DNA of 64,000 bases from Sediminicola sp. (lineage in GTDB: Bacteria; Bacteroidota; Bacteroidia; Flavobacteriales; Flavobacteriaceae): contig JAHEND010000003.1 of the NCBI GenBank assembly GCA_024643325.1, positions 124,001 through 188,000 on the forward strand, in the 5' to 3' direction. Numbering within the stretch: position 1 is the first letter of the stretch; each line of letters opens with the position of its first letter. Below the pieces are notes generated by a model. It saw only the letters and a list, made by a program, of their open reading frames with translations, had not been told where the DNA came from and did not search any database. Positions 53,251-61,917 of this stretch are shown here, one piece after another. The position numbers and the translations under genes are program-made.

Positions 53251-53562
53251 TTAAAGTAACTCTGGTGGAGGAAGGACAACCACATTTGTAGGGCTTTTGT
53301 ACGTTTTTTGTACTACATAACTATTGGTTAATAGGAGGGTTGTTTTTGTTGAATAATTGATTATAGCCTGACAGGAAACCCAATCTTTTTTATGATCCTC
53401 CTTTTTTTCTTCTCCTTGTTGTTCCTCTTCTAATGTTCCATTCATTGAAATTTGATCGCTCTCTTGGAAAACATAAATAGAAATAGCAGGCATAATCGCA
53501 CTAAAAAGCCATAAGAACAAGGTTCCTATCACCCAAATTTTAATATTTTGTTTATAACCCAT
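53251..53562 (-). CDS. Small membrane protein of unknown function
   Basis: This 103-residue protein is not recognised. It has one N-terminal membrane helix (IWVIGTLFLWLFSAIMPAISIYVF), then a strongly charged stretch (EEEQQGEEKKEDHKKDW) and a C-terminal part ending with a Pro-rich VVVLPPPELL. A single cysteine is present. It follows batE by 32 bases on the same strand and precedes sulP by 87 bases. It may be the last cistron of the bat operon or a leader gene of the sulP unit. Confidence 0.6.
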   Translation of the reverse strand: MGYKQNIKIWVIGTLFLWLFSAIMPAISIYVFQESDQISMNGTLEEEQQGEEKKEDHKKDWVSCQAIINYSTKTTLLLTNSYVVQKTYKSPTNVVVLPPPELL

Positions 53563-53594
53563 CCATACAAAGATGAAAAAAATAAAACAAAGAA

Positions 53595-54530
53595 TTATTC
53601 TTTTAAGGGTCTAATTTGGTTTTGTAATAACCAGCCAATTTGACCGTCTGCGATTTGAATTTTATACCAGTTAGAAAAACTTTCTAAAATTTGAACCTTT
53701 GTGCCTTCATGCAATTCAAAGGCTTCAATACCATTTGAATTTGGCTCGGAGAGCACTTTGGCTGTTTCAAACACAATAGCAGGATGGTCTTTTTGCGTCG
53801 CTTTTCTAACTAACGAAGCGTTTAAATAAGATAATCCACTTAATAAAAACACAAGAATAGCTGCAGTAAAGAAAAATCTTTTTGCTAGTGAGGTATTGGC
53901 AAAATAGTATAATAAATAAAGTGTTACAGAAATAAAGATCAAAAGAATACATAAAAAACCCCATTGATCCTCACTTTGGAACTTAATGAATCTTAAATAG
54001 GCTTTTCCAATGCCATTGACTTCTTTAGTAGGAATGGCGTCTAGGGTCATTTTTTGAGCAAACCCTAAGTTTTTAATGACTTCTTGATCATTTGGGTTTA
54101 GCAGTAAAGATTTTTCAAAATAATAGATACTGAGCGCTATTTCATTTTGTTTGTAATATACATTACCAAGGTTGTAATACAATTCCGGACTGTGGTATCC
54201 GGCAGCAATTATTTTTTCGTAATAATCAATGGCGAGTTCAAAATTAGAATCGTTATATGCTTTAGTGGCTGCATTAAAAAAAGCTATTTCTTGACTCTGT
54301 GCTTGTATTGTTTCGTTGTTTTTACCCTCAAGATTTTTTTCTGCAGTGCTTTTAATCAATTTATTTTGTGGATTATTTTGAGCTAATACAGGAAATATTG
54401 CTACTTGGCTCAATAGCAAAAAAAGTACAAACCAATTAATGTGCACTTTAAGTGAATGCATCAAGTTATGGGGTTTTCCATTTGGCGTCATTGCGGTATT
54501 TTTTTTCATTGCGAACCTTAATTTTACCAT
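53595..54530 (-). CDS. batE: BatE: TPR protein with C-terminal SH3 domain
   Basis: The 311-residue protein of the Bacteroides aerotolerance operon has a signal peptide or anchor (LFLLLSQVAIFPVLAQ, about residues 36-51), TPR repeats (FELAIDYYEKIIAAGYHSPELYYNLG...), a pair of membrane helices, and a C-terminal bacterial SH3 domain (GTKVQILESFSNWYKIQIADGQIGWLL). The ATG at 54530 shares one base with the batD stop (TAATG), so translation is coupled. ATGs at residues 8 and 24 could also start it. Confidence 0.85.
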   Translation of the reverse strand: MVKLRFAMKKNTAMTPNGKPHNLMHSLKVHINWFVLFLLLSQVAIFPVLAQNNPQNKLIKSTAEKNLEGKNNETIQAQSQEIAFFNAATKAYNDSNFELAIDYYEKIIAAGYHSPELYYNLGNVYYKQNEIALSIYYFEKSLLLNPNDQEVIKNLGFAQKMTLDAIPTKEVNGIGKAYLRFIKFQSEDQWGFLCILLIFISVTLYLLYYFANTSLAKRFFFTAAILVFLLSGLSYLNASLVRKATQKDHPAIVFETAKVLSEPNSNGIEAFELHEGTKVQILESFSNWYKIQIADGQIGWLLQNQIRPLKE

Positions 54531-56332
54531 TATAATTGCGCGTCTAATTGACTTATTGCACTTATTGCATTTAGGTAGTCTTCTTCAATTTCAACAGCTG
54601 TAAATGGACTGTATCTTGCTGCTTCACAGTGCTCCAATAAAGTAATTAGTAAGCCTGTGGTTTCTGTAGAAATGGATTTTTGAGTAAAGATATTATGGAT
54701 ATTTTCTTTGTTAAAATCTGCATTGTCTAATGTTAATTTTCCTTTCAGGTAAAGCTGTAGTCCTTTTTCAAGAGCTACATAAAAAGCGTCTTTATTTGCT
54801 TTTTTTCCTTTGGCTTCTGAGAGAAATTTTTTAGCCAATCGCTGCGCCCTCTTGCTCAGAGTAGAAACTTGATCCGTTTTTTTTGTTGTAATTAATCGGT
54901 ATATTAATACGGTTAATAAAAGTATGGCGAAAGGAATTAAAATCAACAGCCAAAAATTTTTGCTGTTAAAAAAGGTGTTTTGCGCTATTGGGATTAGGCT
55001 TGTTTTTGTTTTAATAAAACCAAATGCATTGTTTTCTGTAACGGCTTGTTTAATTGTTGAAGCAGCTGTATTATTGTTGTTTCTAGGGTTTTCATTGTAA
55101 GTTGGTCCTTCAATGACGTTTACCAATACGGGTGCTGCAGTTAGGTTTATATATTTTTCTAGAGAAGGATCAAAATAACTAAAATCGATAGATGGAATAG
55201 GGTATTTTCCTTTGTATGCAGGAACTACAGTATAGCTATTACTGATCTTACCGTTCATTCCGGATAAATTTGTTGTGATTTTCTCTTCAAACTCTGGCTC
55301 ATAAACCTCTAGTGCCGCTGGAAGTTTAAGTTCAGGTACTTGGAATAATTTTAAGTTTCCATTTCCGTTTACTTCTACTACCGCCTGAAGAGATTCATTG
55401 GCATTCAAAATGTTTTTAGAAGTTCTTACAAAGAAATCAAATTTTCCCACTGCGCCATTAAATGAAGCGGGTTTACCCGCCTCAGGCAATGGTTTTACTT
55501 GAATGATTCTATTGCCGGCCGTTACCGTTTTATTGGTTTGAGCATACAGTCTTCCTCCGAAGAAGTCCCTTCTATTGGTGGGGACTTCTGCGGTAATATC
55601 TAACACTAATGGCTCCAATTTAAGTTCTCCTGATTTTTGAGGGTACAATACGACTTTTTTTAAGGCCACATATTGCATGGGCTTACCTTTATATGTGCCA
55701 GATTGAAAGGTGTATTGAGTGACTGGTATGTCTTGATTCCAAAAATTATTAAAAGTTGGGTTATCTAAAGGCCTAAAGTTTGTTACACTAATATCTGCAC
55801 CAACATATAGTTTATAAACTACGGTAACCATTTCGTTGAGGTAAGGATTAGCATTAGAGACCTCTGCTACCAAATATAGATTTTCATTGGCCACATCTTC
55901 TGCAGTCATATCTTCACTTGGCTTTTTCACGGCATCTGTCACAGTTACTTTTTGAGCAGATGTTTTATAAGTTGTTCCGTCTATTTCTATCTGGGCTTGC
56001 GCGATGGTTAAATTTCCTTTTCTAGTAGGCGCTATGGTGTAGGAAAAGGTTTTTGAAAAACTCCTAACCCCATTGACCCAAGAGGAGCTTATGGCTTGAG
56101 AGGGGCCCATAACTATTCTAAAATCTTTAAAAGAGGGCGGAACAAAGTTGTCCCCATCCTTGTTCATTACAAAGTCTACTCGAATACGTTCGTTTATACC
56201 CATGCTGCTTTTACTCAACACTACTTTAAAGCTCACAGGATCTTGATTGTCTTTCCACAAACCTCCTCCAAATAGAGAGGCCACACTTAATAAAAGAAAT
56301 AAATATGTTTTTGTAATTAAGGACATTACCAA
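54530..56332 (-). CDS. batD: BatD family protein
   Basis: The 600-residue protein has a signal peptide, a large periplasmic region of Ig/beta-sandwich type (for example FKVVLSKSSMGINERIRVDFV and NPYLNEMVTVVYKLYVG) typical of BatD (BatD oxygen-tolerance family), one membrane helix near residue 465, and a short cytoplasmic tail. It is part of the bat operon and overlaps batC by 7 bases and batE by 1. The biochemical role in aerotolerance is not known. Confidence 0.9.
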   Translation of the reverse strand: MVMSLITKTYLFLLLSVASLFGGGLWKDNQDPVSFKVVLSKSSMGINERIRVDFVMNKDGDNFVPPSFKDFRIVMGPSQAISSSWVNGVRSFSKTFSYTIAPTRKGNLTIAQAQIEIDGTTYKTSAQKVTVTDAVKKPSEDMTAEDVANENLYLVAEVSNANPYLNEMVTVVYKLYVGADISVTNFRPLDNPTFNNFWNQDIPVTQYTFQSGTYKGKPMQYVALKKVVLYPQKSGELKLEPLVLDITAEVPTNRRDFFGGRLYAQTNKTVTAGNRIIQVKPLPEAGKPASFNGAVGKFDFFVRTSKNILNANESLQAVVEVNGNGNLKLFQVPELKLPAALEVYEPEFEEKITTNLSGMNGKISNSYTVVPAYKGKYPIPSIDFSYFDPSLEKYINLTAAPVLVNVIEGPTYNENPRNNNNTAASTIKQAVTENNAFGFIKTKTSLIPIAQNTFFNSKNFWLLILIPFAILLLTVLIYRLITTKKTDQVSTLSKRAQRLAKKFLSEAKGKKANKDAFYVALEKGLQLYLKGKLTLDNADFNKENIHNIFTQKSISTETTGLLITLLEHCEAARYSPFTAVEIEEDYLNAISAISQLDAQL

Positions 56333-57273
56333 TCTTTTTTAGTTTTTAAAGGAGCACCTTTAACTTTTTTACCCTCTAGTTTTTCTTGAGATTTTTTCTC
56401 TGCGTTTTGCATTGCGTCTAATAGATTTTGAATTTGCTGAGGGGAGAGTTGACTCTTACGTTCCTTAGGTTTTCCTTGGTCTTCTTTAGGTTTTTGAGGG
56501 GTTTCTTTTTTATCTTCTCCATCTCCTTTTTTCTGTTCTTCTTTTTCTTCTTCTGAAGGGTCTTTTGGTTCGGAATTTTCATCTTCTTTCTCTCCGTCTC
56601 CTTTATCGGGATCGCCATTTGGATCTTTTTTTTGATCTCCCTCTTGATCTTCTTTATCTTTATTTTCTTGGTCCTCTTGATCCTTTTTGTCGGGATCCTT
56701 TTGATCTTTTTTGTCGGAGTCTTTATCTTGCTCTTGTTGTTCTTTTTTGAGCATTTCTTTAGCAAGGGCTAAATTATACCTTGTCTCGTTGTCTGTAGGA
56801 TTATTTCTAAGGGCTTCTTTATATGTCTCCACGGCTTTTTCATAGCTTTTATTCTTCATAAAAGCATTTCCTAAATTGTGAAGAGCAGTGTGTTTTTCCT
56901 GTTTGTTTTTTCCTGAAATTACGGCTTTTTTTAATGGCGTTAAAGCTTCTTCAAAAGCCTCTTTTTGGTATAATGCACTTCCTAAGTTATAAGCAGGCGT
57001 AGCATCTTCAGGGTTTATACCAATTGCTGTTCTATAAGATTTTTCTGCGGCCACAAATGAATTTTCACTCAAAGATTCATTCCCCTTATAAGTGAGGTTG
57101 TGTGCTTCTATAATTTTTTTAGGGTCAACAGATTTTTTGACTCCTTCCTTTTTAGTATTAAGAGATATTTCTGATAAATTTTGCTTCTCTTCTTGTGCAT
57201 AGCCACTTAGCGCCACAATTAAGCATCCAAAAAGCCATAATTTATTAAGTTGCTGTCTCATTTTCTTTTTCAT
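56326..57273 (-). CDS. batC: BatC: TPR protein with long Lys/Asp/Glu-rich low-complexity tail
   Basis: The 315-residue protein has a signal peptide (LWLFGCLIVALSGYAQ), TPR repeats (SFVAAEKSYRTAIGINPEDATPAYNLG and two more) and a highly charged low-complexity tail (about residues 180-300) of repeated KDQ/DPDKKDQ/EED units. A conserved-looking end LSPQQIQNLLDAMQNAEKKSQ follows. The tail is shared by BatC homologues in outline but is probably disordered. It overlaps batB by 29 bases and batD by 7. Confidence 0.88.
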   Translation of the reverse strand: MKKKMRQQLNKLWLFGCLIVALSGYAQEEKQNLSEISLNTKKEGVKKSVDPKKIIEAHNLTYKGNESLSENSFVAAEKSYRTAIGINPEDATPAYNLGSALYQKEAFEEALTPLKKAVISGKNKQEKHTALHNLGNAFMKNKSYEKAVETYKEALRNNPTDNETRYNLALAKEMLKKEQQEQDKDSDKKDQKDPDKKDQEDQENKDKEDQEGDQKKDPNGDPDKGDGEKEDENSEPKDPSEEEKEEQKKGDGEDKKETPQKPKEDQGKPKERKSQLSPQQIQNLLDAMQNAEKKSQEKLEGKKVKGAPLKTKKDW

Positions 57274-58300
57274 TAAATAAATTTAATTTTGAAATCCATC
57301 CAGTCTTTCCCTCCCAAATAATTTGATCTAAAATAAGCATCAAAAGCCCTAGGCCTAAAAACCATTGAAATTGGTCTTTATAGTCGGAGAATTGCTTTGC
57401 TTCAAAAGCCATTTTATCCATTTGGTTTAGCTGTTCTTTGATAATTGCTACAGCATTAGCAGTATTTTCTCCGTCTATATAAATGCCATTTCCCGTTGAA
57501 GCTATTTCAATCAATGTCTCGGTATTTCTTTTTGTAATGACTACCTCACCTTCTGAATCTCTTTTTAAACTTTCTACTATCCCTTTTTTCTTTAATGGAA
57601 TTGGAGCTCCCTTTTCTGTTCCAACGCCTATTGTAAATACTTTAATTCCGGCATCAGTTGCTTTTGATACTGCATTAGCTGCACCTCCATCTGAATGGTC
57701 TTCTCCGTCAGAGACTATAAAAAGTACTCTGTTTGTTTGAGCCGCATCGTTGTAATAAGTAGTTGCCAGTTCAATGGCATCTGAAATTGCAGTACCTTGG
57801 GAAGAGAGCATGTCTGTATTCATCCCTTGAAGAAACATTTTTGCAGCGCCAAAATCTGTTGTGATCGGTAACTGTGGGTATGCTTGTGCTGCATAAGCAA
57901 TTATTCCAATGCGATCACTCGCCAGTTCATTGATAATCTCAGAGACCAGTCTTTTGGCTTTTTCCATTCTATTGGGCGCAATGTCTTCTGCTAGCATACT
58001 TTTGGAGACGTCTACAGCGAATACAATGTCTACCCCTTCTCTCTTAACAGTTTCTAGTTTTGTTCCAGCCTTTGGATTTACAAGAGCAACCACGATTGCC
58101 GCTACACCTAAAATTTGAAGGGTGAATTTAAAGGGTGCTTTGAAGGTGGATTTTTTTGGCGCCAATTTTTTTAATAGTGAAGTATCTGAAAAATTGTTTT
58201 GTGTCTTCTTTTTCCATACCTGCATTCCCAAAAACACCAATAACATTAGGGGCAACAGCACTAGGGCGTAAAAATATATTTTCTGATCAAATTGAATCAT
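57245..58300 (-). CDS. batB: BatB: VWA domain membrane protein
   Basis: The 351-residue protein has two N-terminal helices and a central von Willebrand A domain with the MIDAS motif DIVFAVDVSKSMLAEDIAPNR (DxSxS). A C-terminal helix (FLGLGLLMLILDQIIW) follows, so the VWA domain is periplasmic or cytoplasmic between two helices. It is a partner of BatA in the aerotolerance operon, which is activated by the MoxR ATPase in related systems. Confidence 0.92.
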   Translation of the reverse strand: MIQFDQKIYFYALVLLPLMLLVFLGMQVWKKKTQNNFSDTSLLKKLAPKKSTFKAPFKFTLQILGVAAIVVALVNPKAGTKLETVKREGVDIVFAVDVSKSMLAEDIAPNRMEKAKRLVSEIINELASDRIGIIAYAAQAYPQLPITTDFGAAKMFLQGMNTDMLSSQGTAISDAIELATTYYNDAAQTNRVLFIVSDGEDHSDGGAANAVSKATDAGIKVFTIGVGTEKGAPIPLKKKGIVESLKRDSEGEVVITKRNTETLIEIASTGNGIYIDGENTANAVAIIKEQLNQMDKMAFEAKQFSDYKDQFQWFLGLGLLMLILDQIIWEGKTGWISKLNLFNEKENETAT

Positions 58301-58307
58301 ATCTCTT

Positions 58308-59300
58308 TTAAATAAAACTTTTAAACAGGCTGTTCTTTAATAACCACTCTGTCAGGAAAAACACAAGAGCAGCAATTGCCCATGGCCTGAATTTCTCTTC
58401 ATAAGCATAGAATTTAAAAGTGGCTACTTCCGTCTTTTCTAAGCTATTTATTTCATTATAAATAGCTTCTAATTTTTGGTTATCTGTTGCTCTAAAATAC
58501 TTGCCTCCTGTTAAGTTGGCTATTTGCTCTAATAAGGTTTCATCTATTTGAACCTCTGCCATTCCGTACCTGAAACTTCCATCTGGGTTGTAAGCAATAG
58601 GGGAAAGTGCATTGCCATTAGTTCCAAGACCAATGGTATATGTTTTTATATCATATTCAACTGCCAATTCTGCAGCTGTGGCAGGTTCAATAAAGCCTGC
58701 ATTATTTACACCATCTGTTAATAGTATAATTACTTTACTCAATGCTTTACTATCCTTTAGCCTATTTACAGAAGTAGCCAATCCCATTCCAATGGCTGTT
58801 CCATCTGTTAATTCTCCGTATTGAATCTCTTTTAACGCTTCTAATACCAATCTTTTATCTGAGGTAATAGGGGTCTTAGTGTAGCTTTCTCCTGCATAAA
58901 CGACCAAACCAATCCTGTCATTGGGTCTGTCTTTTATGAAATTAGAGGCTACTTCTTTTAAAGCGACCAATCTATTTGGACTTAAATCTTTAGCGAGCAT
59001 ACTAGAAGACACATCTATGGCCATCACTATATCTATACCCTTTGTGGTTTCTGTCTTTGTGCTTTCTGAGCTATTTTGAGGTCTTGCAAGACCAATAATT
59101 AATGCGCTTATTGACAATAATCTCAATACAAAAAGCATGGGTTTTAAGCGGTTGTAAATACTGCTATTGAAACCCTTTGTACTAGGCATTTTAAGAGGCA
59201 CTAGTGATTTTTTTTGCTTCAATAATTGCCATGCGACCAACAATGGAATGACCAATAAGAGCCATAAAAATTCTGGGTTTGCGAAGGGATTTTGAAACAT
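58308..59300 (-). CDS. batA: BatA: VWA domain membrane protein
   Basis: The 330-residue protein has N-terminal helices (EFLWLLLVIPLLVAWQLL), a VWA domain with MIDAS motif DIVMAIDVSSSMLAKDLSPN and VILLTDGVNNAG, and a C-terminal helix (WAIAALVFFLTEWLL). It is a paralogue of BatB, 7 bases upstream of it. The pair likely forms the metal-dependent core of the bat complex. Confidence 0.92.
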   Translation of the reverse strand: MFQNPFANPEFLWLLLVIPLLVAWQLLKQKKSLVPLKMPSTKGFNSSIYNRLKPMLFVLRLLSISALIIGLARPQNSSESTKTETTKGIDIVMAIDVSSSMLAKDLSPNRLVALKEVASNFIKDRPNDRIGLVVYAGESYTKTPITSDKRLVLEALKEIQYGELTDGTAIGMGLATSVNRLKDSKALSKVIILLTDGVNNAGFIEPATAAELAVEYDIKTYTIGLGTNGNALSPIAYNPDGSFRYGMAEVQIDETLLEQIANLTGGKYFRATDNQKLEAIYNEINSLEKTEVATFKFYAYEEKFRPWAIAALVFFLTEWLLKNSLFKSFI

Positions 59301-59323
59301 ATTAAAAAGTTCTTTTAAGCTAA

Positions 59324-60997
59324 TTATTTAAGGTTTTGAGACGAGGGTACTTTTTCAAAAGCGATACTTTCCATAATTCTTTGTGAAATCTGTTCGGCGT
59401 ATTCATCTTTGTCAATCCATCTCATACCTATTGATTGTACAAATCCTTTACCGCCAAAGTAAAGCAGAATATAGTCTTCTTTAGTGAGTGAACTATCTCC
59501 ATTTAAAGCAAAGTCTGCAGTACCATAAGTTTTAATCCCTTTGACCCCCTCTTGAGCTTCAAAATCCTCCTGTTTTGTAATGATGTTTTTAGCCCCTAAG
59601 GCTTCAAGATTTTTAAGCCCTTGCTCCGTTAATGCGTTAAAATCAGGCATTTGTTCAGAAACCAATGTTTTAGTTTCTATAGTTACAAAAAGCACCCCTT
59701 TTGGATGTTTATAATAAAATTGCTGTACAGATTTTTCCCCTGTATTCAATTCAACATCTATTGAACGTTCTAGTGCTTCTGGGGTTTCTATGACAATAGC
59801 AGGTACTCCGTATTCGCTCTTTATCCAATCTTTTTCTAGTAAAATTTTTGTAGGATTTCTAAGCACAGTATCCCAAATGTTTTGAGGACCTAAATAAGCA
59901 ACGGTAGCAAAGCAAAAGGATAGAAAAATAGCAGTAGCTAGAATAATTTTTCTTTTTCTAGACCTATTTATTTCACTGGCTTTCTTTGCCCATTCACTTG
60001 CTGCAATCTCAGCCAGTTCTTCTTCAGTAGGTGGGGCAATAGATTCTTTTGTTTTTACTACAATTTCTTTCAGTTTACTTCTATCTTGTTCTGCAGTCCA
60101 TATTTCTGGGGTTGATTTTGCAAATTTGACAAGATCAGCTGTTTGGAGAATCTGTTTGAACTGTGTAATAGTTTCTGGTTCAAGGGTAAGCGCTCCTGAA
60201 TCCCTGAGAAGTTCTAATCGCTCAATGAGCTGGTCTGTTGTGCTTTCCAAAGCGGCAACATGCACTTCTTCTTCTAGGTAACCCCTTACAATATTAGTAA
60301 GTTCACTGTAGTAAGCTTTGTATTCTTCTTTGATTAAATACTGAGAATTTTCTAGTTGGTCTAGGGCTAAAATTGCTTTATCATAGGGTGGGAGTTCTCG
60401 CTCCGCTGCGGCACGTTTTTTCTTAAGCCTTCTTAAATAAGCAAACATTAAGGTACCCAAGCTCAACAAAACAAATAGCCATTGCCATAGCCATTCGTAG
60501 GTAGCTATTTTTTCTACAGAAGTCAATGGTTTAATATCGTATAAATTTTGCTTTAAGGTGTCTACAGGAACATCTAAAACTTTAAGGTTTAAAGGGGCTG
60601 TGAAATAAGCTTGATTGTTGACTAAAACAAGCTGTTTTGGGATCGTATATGATCCAGAATCAAACTGTGTTAAAGCATATTTTTTAAGCAGTTGTAATTT
60701 TCCTTGATACTCAAGGGAGTCTACTTTAGAAGTAGATACCAGTTCTAGTGGCTCGAATGATTGCGCTTCCATAGGAAAATCCACCAAGTCTGTTGAACCA
60801 ATAGAAATAGCAATACTGAGTTCTATTTGTTCTCCAATTTTAATTTCGGTACTATCTATAACTGCTATGGGATTAAAAAGTTCCTTTTGCTCTTGCGCAA
60901 AAGCAGTTCCACAGCAAATAAGCAGCCCTGATAAAAGTGTTTTTACCACACTTTTAGTCTTCATAATAGATTTATTATTGTTGAATGACATTGTCAT
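59324..60997 (-). CDS. bat-operon membrane protein (DUF4381-like/BatD-like)
   Basis: The 557-residue protein is encoded between DUF58 and batA. It has a signal peptide (VKTLLSGLLICCGTAFAQ), a beta-rich N-terminal domain of about 150 residues (FNPIAVIDSTEIKIGEQIELSI), a membrane helix (WLWQWLFVLLSLGTLMFAYL), and a cytoplasmic helical stretch with an LRRLKKKR stop-transfer. A second helix (IILATAIFLSFCFATVAYLG) and a C-terminal globular domain follow. The middle looks like the DUF4381 membrane anchor found beside MoxR-VWA genes. An ATG at 60964 is an alternative start. Confidence 0.72.
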   Translation of the reverse strand: MTMSFNNNKSIMKTKSVVKTLLSGLLICCGTAFAQEQKELFNPIAVIDSTEIKIGEQIELSIAISIGSTDLVDFPMEAQSFEPLELVSTSKVDSLEYQGKLQLLKKYALTQFDSGSYTIPKQLVLVNNQAYFTAPLNLKVLDVPVDTLKQNLYDIKPLTSVEKIATYEWLWQWLFVLLSLGTLMFAYLRRLKKKRAAAERELPPYDKAILALDQLENSQYLIKEEYKAYYSELTNIVRGYLEEEVHVAALESTTDQLIERLELLRDSGALTLEPETITQFKQILQTADLVKFAKSTPEIWTAEQDRSKLKEIVVKTKESIAPPTEEELAEIAASEWAKKASEINRSRKRKIILATAIFLSFCFATVAYLGPQNIWDTVLRNPTKILLEKDWIKSEYGVPAIVIETPEALERSIDVELNTGEKSVQQFYYKHPKGVLFVTIETKTLVSEQMPDFNALTEQGLKNLEALGAKNIITKQEDFEAQEGVKGIKTYGTADFALNGDSSLTKEDYILLYFGGKGFVQSIGMRWIDKDEYAEQISQRIMESIAFEKVPSSQNLK

Positions 60998-60998
60998 A

Positions 60999-61868
60999 TT
61001 ATCTCCCCCTTTGTTTAAAGTAGCCCAACAGTTTTTTCACATAACTCTCATCTACCCTGCAGCTAATTTGCCCACAACCAGACTTTCTAAAACTTTCTTC
61101 AAAGTATTCTTTGCGTTCTCTTTGATAGTTTTCATAGGCGTTCCTGACCATTTTTGATTGGGTAGCAACTGTTTTGATTTTTCCTGTTTCTGCATCTAAA
61201 ATAGGAACTAACCCAAGGTTTGGAATTTGTTCCTCCTTTGGGTCATAAACACGAATACCGGTTAGATCATGTTTTTTACCTACAATCCTTAAACTTTGGA
61301 GGTATTCTTCTGAAATAAAATCTGAAAGCACAAAAACAATGGCCTTTTTCTTAAGTACATTTCCAAGGTATTTTAATGCCATGGATAAATCTGTTTTTTG
61401 GCTTTTTGGCTTGAATTCTAAAAGTTCTCTAATTATTCTAAGAATATGACTTTTTCCCTTTTTAGGAGGAATAAACAATTCTATTTGATCCGTAAAAAGT
61501 AACACCCCTACTTTGTCATTGTTTTGTAAAGCAGAAAAAGCTAGGGTTGCTGTAATTTCTATTAAAATATCTTTTTTAAAAGCATTGGATGTTCCAAATA
61601 AACCAGATCCACTCACATCTACAACCATCATCAGGGTGAGTTCTCTTTCCTCTTCAAAAACTTTGATATAAGGCTCATTTTGTCTGGCAGTTACATTCCA
61701 ATCTATTGCCCTAACGTCGTCTCCAAACTGGTATTGACGGACTTCTGAAAAAGTCATACCACGACCCTTAAAGGTGGAGTGGTATTCTCCGCCAAAAATA
61801 TGGTCAGAGAGCCTTCTCGTCTTTATTTCTATTTTCCTTACTTTTTTTAAAAGATCTTTAGTTTCCAT
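60999..61868 (-). CDS. DUF58 domain protein
   Basis: The 289-residue protein has the DUF58 core GMTFSEVRQYQFGDDVRAIDWN followed by a VWA-like fold with the MIDAS-type MMVVDVSGSG. DUF58 proteins sit next to MoxR ATPases in virtually all bat-like operons and probably act with them. It lies 49 bases downstream of moxR and 1 base from the next gene. Confidence 0.93.
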   Translation of the reverse strand: METKDLLKKVRKIEIKTRRLSDHIFGGEYHSTFKGRGMTFSEVRQYQFGDDVRAIDWNVTARQNEPYIKVFEEERELTLMMVVDVSGSGLFGTSNAFKKDILIEITATLAFSALQNNDKVGVLLFTDQIELFIPPKKGKSHILRIIRELLEFKPKSQKTDLSMALKYLGNVLKKKAIVFVLSDFISEEYLQSLRIVGKKHDLTGIRVYDPKEEQIPNLGLVPILDAETGKIKTVATQSKMVRNAYENYQRERKEYFEESFRKSGCGQISCRVDESYVKKLLGYFKQRGR

Positions 61869-61917
61869 AAATGAATTGAAATAGTGTCTGGGACATTAAA
61901 CGATATTTTAAAATATC

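Noticed and set aside
56418-56765. A 115-codon lysine/isoleucine-rich frame on the minus strand inside batC
   Set aside because: It is the shifted reading of the low-complexity tail of batC. Composition follows the repeat, there is no start context, and the batC frame is clearly the coding one.
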